Assembly (NCBI GenBank): GCA_049511415.1
Contig: JBEKYC010000006.1
Location: 201,245 to 265,244, forward strand
Reading direction: 5' to 3'
Length of the DNA: 64,000 bases
Source: Bog-159 sp049511415
GTDB lineage: Bacteria > Acidobacteriota > Terriglobia > Bryobacterales > Bryobacteraceae
Part shown: piece by piece, positions 61,033 to 64,000 of the stretch
Layout of the letters: the number at the start of each line of letters is the position of its first letter
Numbering within the stretch: the stretch's first letter is position 1
Made by a program: the position numbers and the translations under genes
Notes under the pieces: generated by a model
What the model was told of the DNA's origin: nothing
What the model saw: the letters and a program-made list of their open reading frames with translations, nothing else
Database searches by the model: none

Positions 61033-61616
61033 GCTCCCCTTCCTCCGGCCAGCCGCGCATCCACGGCGGCCCGCAACCCCTCCAGCGCGCGGCGCAACCG
61101 GCTCTTTACAGTCGCCAGCGGGATACCCGCCACCTCTGCGATTTCCTCCAGCTTCATGTCTTCCTCGAAACGCAACGTCAACACTTCCCGGTGGATCGCC
61201 GGCAGGCTGCCTATACACGCCGCCAGCATTGCTCCGCGCTCGAAATCCAGCAGACGGTCCAAGGCGTCCGGACCGCTACCGGGCAGCCGCGCCGCAGGCG
61301 TTTCCCGATCTTCGCCAGGATCGTCCAGGCTTTCCCCTCGCTTGACGCGCCAGAAATCCATCGCCAGGTTGTGGGCCACCGAGAACAGCCACGCCTCAAA
61401 GTTCCGGCGCGCGTCGTACCGGCCGATTTTCTCCATCACCCGCAGCCAGGTCTGTTGGAACAGGTCGTCCGCGGCCGCCGGCTCCCGCGCCAGCCGCAGC
61501 AGATAGCGATACAAACGATGCTGGTAGCGCGAAATAATGGCCGTCAGCGCATCGGGTTCGCCCCGCCGCAATTTGGCAATGGTATCGTCCATGCCGCTCC
61601 AAGCCTCCGGATTCAT
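61029..61616 (-). CDS. ECF sigma-70-family factor
   Basis: A 195-residue sigma factor from ATG 61616; an ATG at 61592 is an alternative. Region 2 is PDALTAIISRYQHRLYRYLLRLAREPAAADDLFQQTWLRVMEKIGRYDARRNFEAWLFSVAHNLAMDFWR (in pieces), and region 4 is LPAIHREVLTLRFEEDMKLEEIAEVAGIPLATVKSRLRRALEGLR. This is a typical ECF layout. It overlaps the anti-sigma gene by 4 bp. The regulon cannot be read here; it presumably includes its own operon. Confidence 0.94.
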   Translation of the reverse strand: MNPEAWSGMDDTIAKLRRGEPDALTAIISRYQHRLYRYLLRLAREPAAADDLFQQTWLRVMEKIGRYDARRNFEAWLFSVAHNLAMDFWRVKRGESLDDPGEDRETPAARLPGSGPDALDRLLDFERGAMLAACIGSLPAIHREVLTLRFEEDMKLEEIAEVAGIPLATVKSRLRRALEGLRAAVDARLAGGRGA

Positions 61617-61836
61617 AGCCGCCGCGAGGATCATAACACTATGGCGTATACGGGGGAGGACTACGGAAAGACCCATCCGCGGCGACGTTTTTTCTCGAGT
61701 CACGCATCGCCTCATCTCCCATCCCGCTGGAAATAAAGATCATCCCTCGGCATAAGCATACGCGCATCGTTGGCGTGCGCTAAAGCGGTTCCGGATCAGG
61801 CGTATGACGGCACGCGAGGATCGCTGAACGATGCAG
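61617..61836. other. Intergenic region upstream of the sigma operon
   Basis: About 220 bp. No tRNA or strong hairpin is visible. It should carry the promoter of the ECF sigma operon on the minus strand. It ends where the glutamate dehydrogenase fragment begins at 61837. Confidence 0.4.
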
Positions 61837-61915
61837 CTACCGCAAGATGCCGCGCACCCGGGTGGCTTCCGCCACGCGAGACGTCCGGAATATAACCTTC
61901 GGTCCGCATGTCGAG
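61837..61915 (-). pseudogene. Degenerate 3' end of a glutamate dehydrogenase gene
   Basis: The minus strand reads DMRTEGYI, then, after a 2-base gap relative to the intact gene, SRVAEATRVRGILR and a stop. It matches the last 30 codons of the intact gene at 62820, where the peptide is DMRTGAYILAVSRVAEATRVRGIFP. Within the conserved SRVAEATRVRGI part the DNA differences are nearly all at third positions, which means the fragment came from a coding copy that had diverged under selection. A dozen residues remain; nothing upstream of DMRT survives on this side. Confidence 0.8.
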
Positions 61916-62061
61916 AAAATTGCAAAAAGTGTCGAATTTTCTGGATTTGTGTCGCATTTTTGCGGCCGCGGCGTCCTCGGTCGAGCGGAAACCCGTACCG
62001 ACGCTACCAATGGCCCGACTACGCTTGTGTTCTCAGCGGGATGGAGATGCGGGAAGGTGCG

Positions 62062-62469
62062 TCATCGCCCGCCGGGATGAATCAACGGAATCACTTCCCG
62101 CCGCCCGCGCCGGTAGATTCGGAAATCCGCTACGTCCGTCGTGATGACTGGATATCGCGGATGTAACTCGCTGAGCCGGATTAGGCAAACATCGGCCAAA
62201 TCTGGCTGGCGATCGGCGTATCGGGCAGCCAGTTCCGCAATGCGAACGAGATGGTCACCCAGCGCCAGAGCAGGCCGCACCAAGCCGTCCCGTACGAATG
62301 CCAGTGTCAATGCGGCGTTGCCGAGGTGGAAGGCCGTCTCAGCCAGGACCGCTTCGCAAGTAAGTAGCGGCTCCGTCACACTTTGCGCCAGTTCGACCGC
62401 CCAGGCATGGTGGTAATCGTTGCGATTGCCGAACGCCACCAGGAAGCCGGTGTCCGCGATGGCCTTCAT
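62062..62469 (-). CDS. vapC: PIN-domain toxin, VapC-like
   Basis: A 135-residue PIN-domain protein. Acidic residues expected for the metal site are visible: Asp 6 (MKAIADTGFLVAF), Glu 44 (CEAVLAETAFHLG), Asp 93 (PDLADVCLIRLSEL) and Asp 112 (VITTDVADFRIY). VapC toxins are ribonucleases that cleave tRNA or rRNA when freed from the antitoxin. ATG 62469 overlaps the stop of the antitoxin gene (ATGA), the classic module layout. The module sits between the intact and the broken glutamate dehydrogenase 3' ends. Confidence 0.9.
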   Translation of the reverse strand: MKAIADTGFLVAFGNRNDYHHAWAVELAQSVTEPLLTCEAVLAETAFHLGNAALTLAFVRDGLVRPALALGDHLVRIAELAARYADRQPDLADVCLIRLSELHPRYPVITTDVADFRIYRRGRREVIPLIHPGGR

Positions 62470-62675
62470 GCTTTGGCGAAGCCCTTCCGGAGAGAGAGGC
62501 TGCGCGGTCCTTCGACAGCGCCTGCCAACCGCAGGAACGGCTGACCCTCTGAATCACGAGCTTTTTCCAACTCGTTGCGAATGATCTGGCCTTTTGAGAT
62601 GCCTGCCCGCCGGGAGGTTTGTTCCAGCCACTGAGCGAGTTCCTCGGGAAGCCGTACGGTAAATGTATTATCCAT
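62466..62675 (-). CDS. vapB: Ribbon-helix-helix antitoxin
   Basis: A 69-residue protein whose N-terminus reads FTVRLPEELAQWLEQTSRRAGISKGQIIRNEL, the ribbon-helix-helix (CopG/MetJ-type) DNA-binding fold. The C-terminal tail (GQPFLRLAGAVEGPRSLSLRKGFAKA) would bind the toxin. ATG 62675 is chosen because the family starts just before TVRLPEEL and an AGGCG-like site precedes it. It would bind and repress its own promoter. The coupling to vapC by a 4-bp overlap supports the toxin-antitoxin call. Confidence 0.85.
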   Translation of the reverse strand: MDNTFTVRLPEELAQWLEQTSRRAGISKGQIIRNELEKARDSEGQPFLRLAGAVEGPRSLSLRKGFAKA

Positions 62676-62752
62676 TCGCCTGAATTGTAACACACGGCAG
62701 TGATGGGTTATTAGACGCGCTTCGCCACTTCATCGTCACAGCGCCACCCGGC

Positions 62753-62782
62753 GGGCAGGCCACCAACGGTGATGGCCTGCCC
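62753..62782. terminator. Hairpin downstream of glutamate dehydrogenase
   Basis: GGGCAGGCCA and TGGCCTGCCC form a perfect 10-bp stem with a 10-base loop, 38 bp beyond the end of the glutamate dehydrogenase gene. There is no T-tract, so it may act as a weak terminator or protect the mRNA 3' end. Confidence 0.5.
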
Positions 62783-62819
62783 ACGCGGAGAGCGGATAGG
62801 TCAGGGCCTGTCGCCTGTC

Positions 62820-64000
62820 CTACGGGAAGATGCCCCGTACTCTGGTAGCTTCCGCTACGCGCGACACGGCCAGGATATAAGCTCCGGTCCGCATGTCGAC
62901 GCGATAGCTCTCGGAGGTGCCGTGCACTTCCTTGAAGGCGGCGTTCATGGCCCGCTCGAGATACTGGTTCACCTCGATCTCGGTCCAGAAGAAGCCGTAC
63001 AGGTCCTGCACCCACTCAAAGTACGATACGGTGACGCCGCCGGCATTGCATAGGATGTCCGGGATCACCGTGACGCCGCGCTCGAACAGCTCTTTATCGG
63101 CGCCGGGTGTGGTCGGCCCGTTGGCCGCTTCGGCTACGATCTTCGCCTTAATGCGGTCCACATTGTCGAGCGTGATGGTATTTTCCAACGCGGCGGGGAC
63201 CAGGATGTCGCAGCGCAGCTCCAGGAGATCCTTATTGGAGATGTAGTCGCAGCCGGGGAAGCCCACCACGGTGCCGGTCTCATCCTTATATTTCATGACG
63301 GCTACCGGATCGAGACCTCCGGGATTGTAAATGCCGCCCTTGGAGTCGCTGACCGCCAGGATGCGGGCGCCATCCTCATGCAGCAGCTTGGCGGCGATGC
63401 TGCCGGCGTTGCCAAAGCCCTGCACAGCCACGGTGGATTTCGCCAGCGACATGCCCTTCAACTCGCAGGCGGCGCGGGTGGCGAACTGGCAACCGCGCGC
63501 GGTGGCCTCGTTGCGGCCCTTGGATCCACCCAAGCTGAGCGGCTTGCCGGTGACCACGCCCAACTCGGTGTGGCCATGCAACATGCTGATGGTGTCCATG
63601 AACCAGGCCATGGTCTGGGAGTTGGTGTAGACATCCGGGGCGGGAATGTCGCGGTCCGGCCCGATGATGGGGGAGATCTCGGTGGCATAACGGCGGGTCA
63701 TGCGCTCCAACTCATTGAGCGAGAGCTGCTTGGGATCCACGCGCACGCCGCCCTTGCCGCCGCCATAGGGGATGTTGACCACGGCGCACTTCCAGGTCAT
63801 CCAGGCGGCCAGGGCCTTCACTTCATCCAGGGTGACGCCCGGATGATAGCGGATGCCGCCCTTGGCGGGTCCGCGGGACAGGTTGTACTGTACGCGATAG
63901 CCTTCAAAAGTCTGAATACGCCCGTCGTCCATGCGCACGGGGATGGAAACGATCAGTTGACGTTTGGGTACTCTGAGAACCGATCGCAGACCCTCGTCCA
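62820..64000 (-). CDS. gdhA: Glu/Leu/Phe/Val-type glutamate dehydrogenase (5' truncated)
   Basis: The frame is open to the window edge, so the N-terminus is missing; the first visible part is SVLRVPKRQLIVSIPVRMDDG. The substrate region YNLSRGPAKGGIRYHPGV and catalytic Lys region NIPYGGGKGGVRVDP are complete, as is the Rossmann NAD(P) site VQGFGNAGSIAAKLL. The C-terminus ends EATRVRGIFP. The enzyme interconverts glutamate and 2-oxoglutarate with ammonia. Its last 30 codons recur in decayed form at 61837, on the far side of the vapBC module. Confidence 0.95.
   Translation of the reverse strand, partial: DEGLRSVLRVPKRQLIVSIPVRMDDGRIQTFEGYRVQYNLSRGPAKGGIRYHPGVTLDEVKALAAWMTWKCAVVNIPYGGGKGGVRVDPKQLSLNELERMTRRYATEISPIIGPDRDIPAPDVYTNSQTMAWFMDTISMLHGHTELGVVTGKPLSLGGSKGRNEATARGCQFATRAACELKGMSLAKSTVAVQGFGNAGSIAAKLLHEDGARILAVSDSKGGIYNPGGLDPVAVMKYKDETGTVVGFPGCDYISNKDLLELRCDILVPAALENTITLDNVDRIKAKIVAEAANGPTTPGADKELFERGVTVIPDILCNAGGVTVSYFEWVQDLYGFFWTEIEVNQYLERAMNAAFKEVHGTSESYRVDMRTGAYILAVSRVAEATRVRGIFP

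Noticed and set aside
1..64000. CRISPR arrays, rRNA genes, prophage or transposase genes
   Set aside because: None was found by eye. The only regular repeats are the coding 78-bp units at 18270 and the two dispersed hairpins, none of which has a CRISPR layout.

Overview
The window reads as chromosomal DNA of an Acidobacteriota bacterium, most likely from the Solibacter/Bryobacter group. GC is high (estimated by eye at about 60%). Three lineage-typical families support this: two Oar-like TonB receptors that begin with a carboxypeptidase-regulatory fold, an 'acidobacterial duplicated orphan permease' (ADOP), and a protein built on the TIGR03437 domain first named from Solibacter. Many predicted proteins carry signal peptides, as expected for a soil polymer degrader. 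There is no phage, insertion sequence or CRISPR array. Species was not determined.

Layout. 1-4.3 kb: the 3' end of an OmpA-like gene, a PQQ-type beta-propeller protein and a CpxAR-like two-component pair. 4.4-17.3 kb: two large Oar-like receptors around a BON lipoprotein, a 49-residue membrane peptide, fabD, a DUF4139 protein, comB and a Tat-exported SelA-like PLP protein paired with the second receptor. 17.5-26 kb: a secreted protein with eight 26-residue repeats, a promoter/operator-driven operon (membrane protein, XRE regulator, bilobed aspartic protease with PDZ), an M61 peptidase and small secreted proteins. 26-36.7 kb: an FHA-GAF-sigma54 activator with a frameshift before its DNA-binding domain, tRNA-Glu, an RraA-like protein, a lipase, a GH27 enzyme, a decayed GloVer-repeat gene, a TIGR03437 protein and an AraC/VOC pair.

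36.7-42.1 kb holds half of a type IV pilus/type II secretion system: a PilM-PilN (GspL-like) fusion, a PilO/GspM-like protein, a GspC/PilP-like protein, a small periplasmic protein and the secretin, without ATPase or platform genes. 42-54.7 kb: a HEAT-repeat protein, a nucleoside deaminase, a GAF histidine kinase coupled to a receiver-ATPase protein, a DUF1697 protein, MoxR, a divergent YchF-like NTPase, a sedolisin lacking its propeptide, a GNAT enzyme, a three-domain esterase fusion and a decayed secreted gene. 54.7-64 kb: the ADOP permease, recX, a YtxH protein, rpmB, a lone receiver, a sigma/anti-sigma/zinc-ribbon operon, a vapBC-type toxin-antitoxin module and glutamate dehydrogenase running off the end.

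The most distinctive observations are a degenerate second 3' end of the glutamate dehydrogenase gene on the far side of the vapBC module, the sigma54 activator frameshift, the operator-bearing protease operon, the triple hydrolase, and a dispersed inverted repeat found between two convergent gene pairs. Functions are inferred from motifs read by eye; no database search was run.
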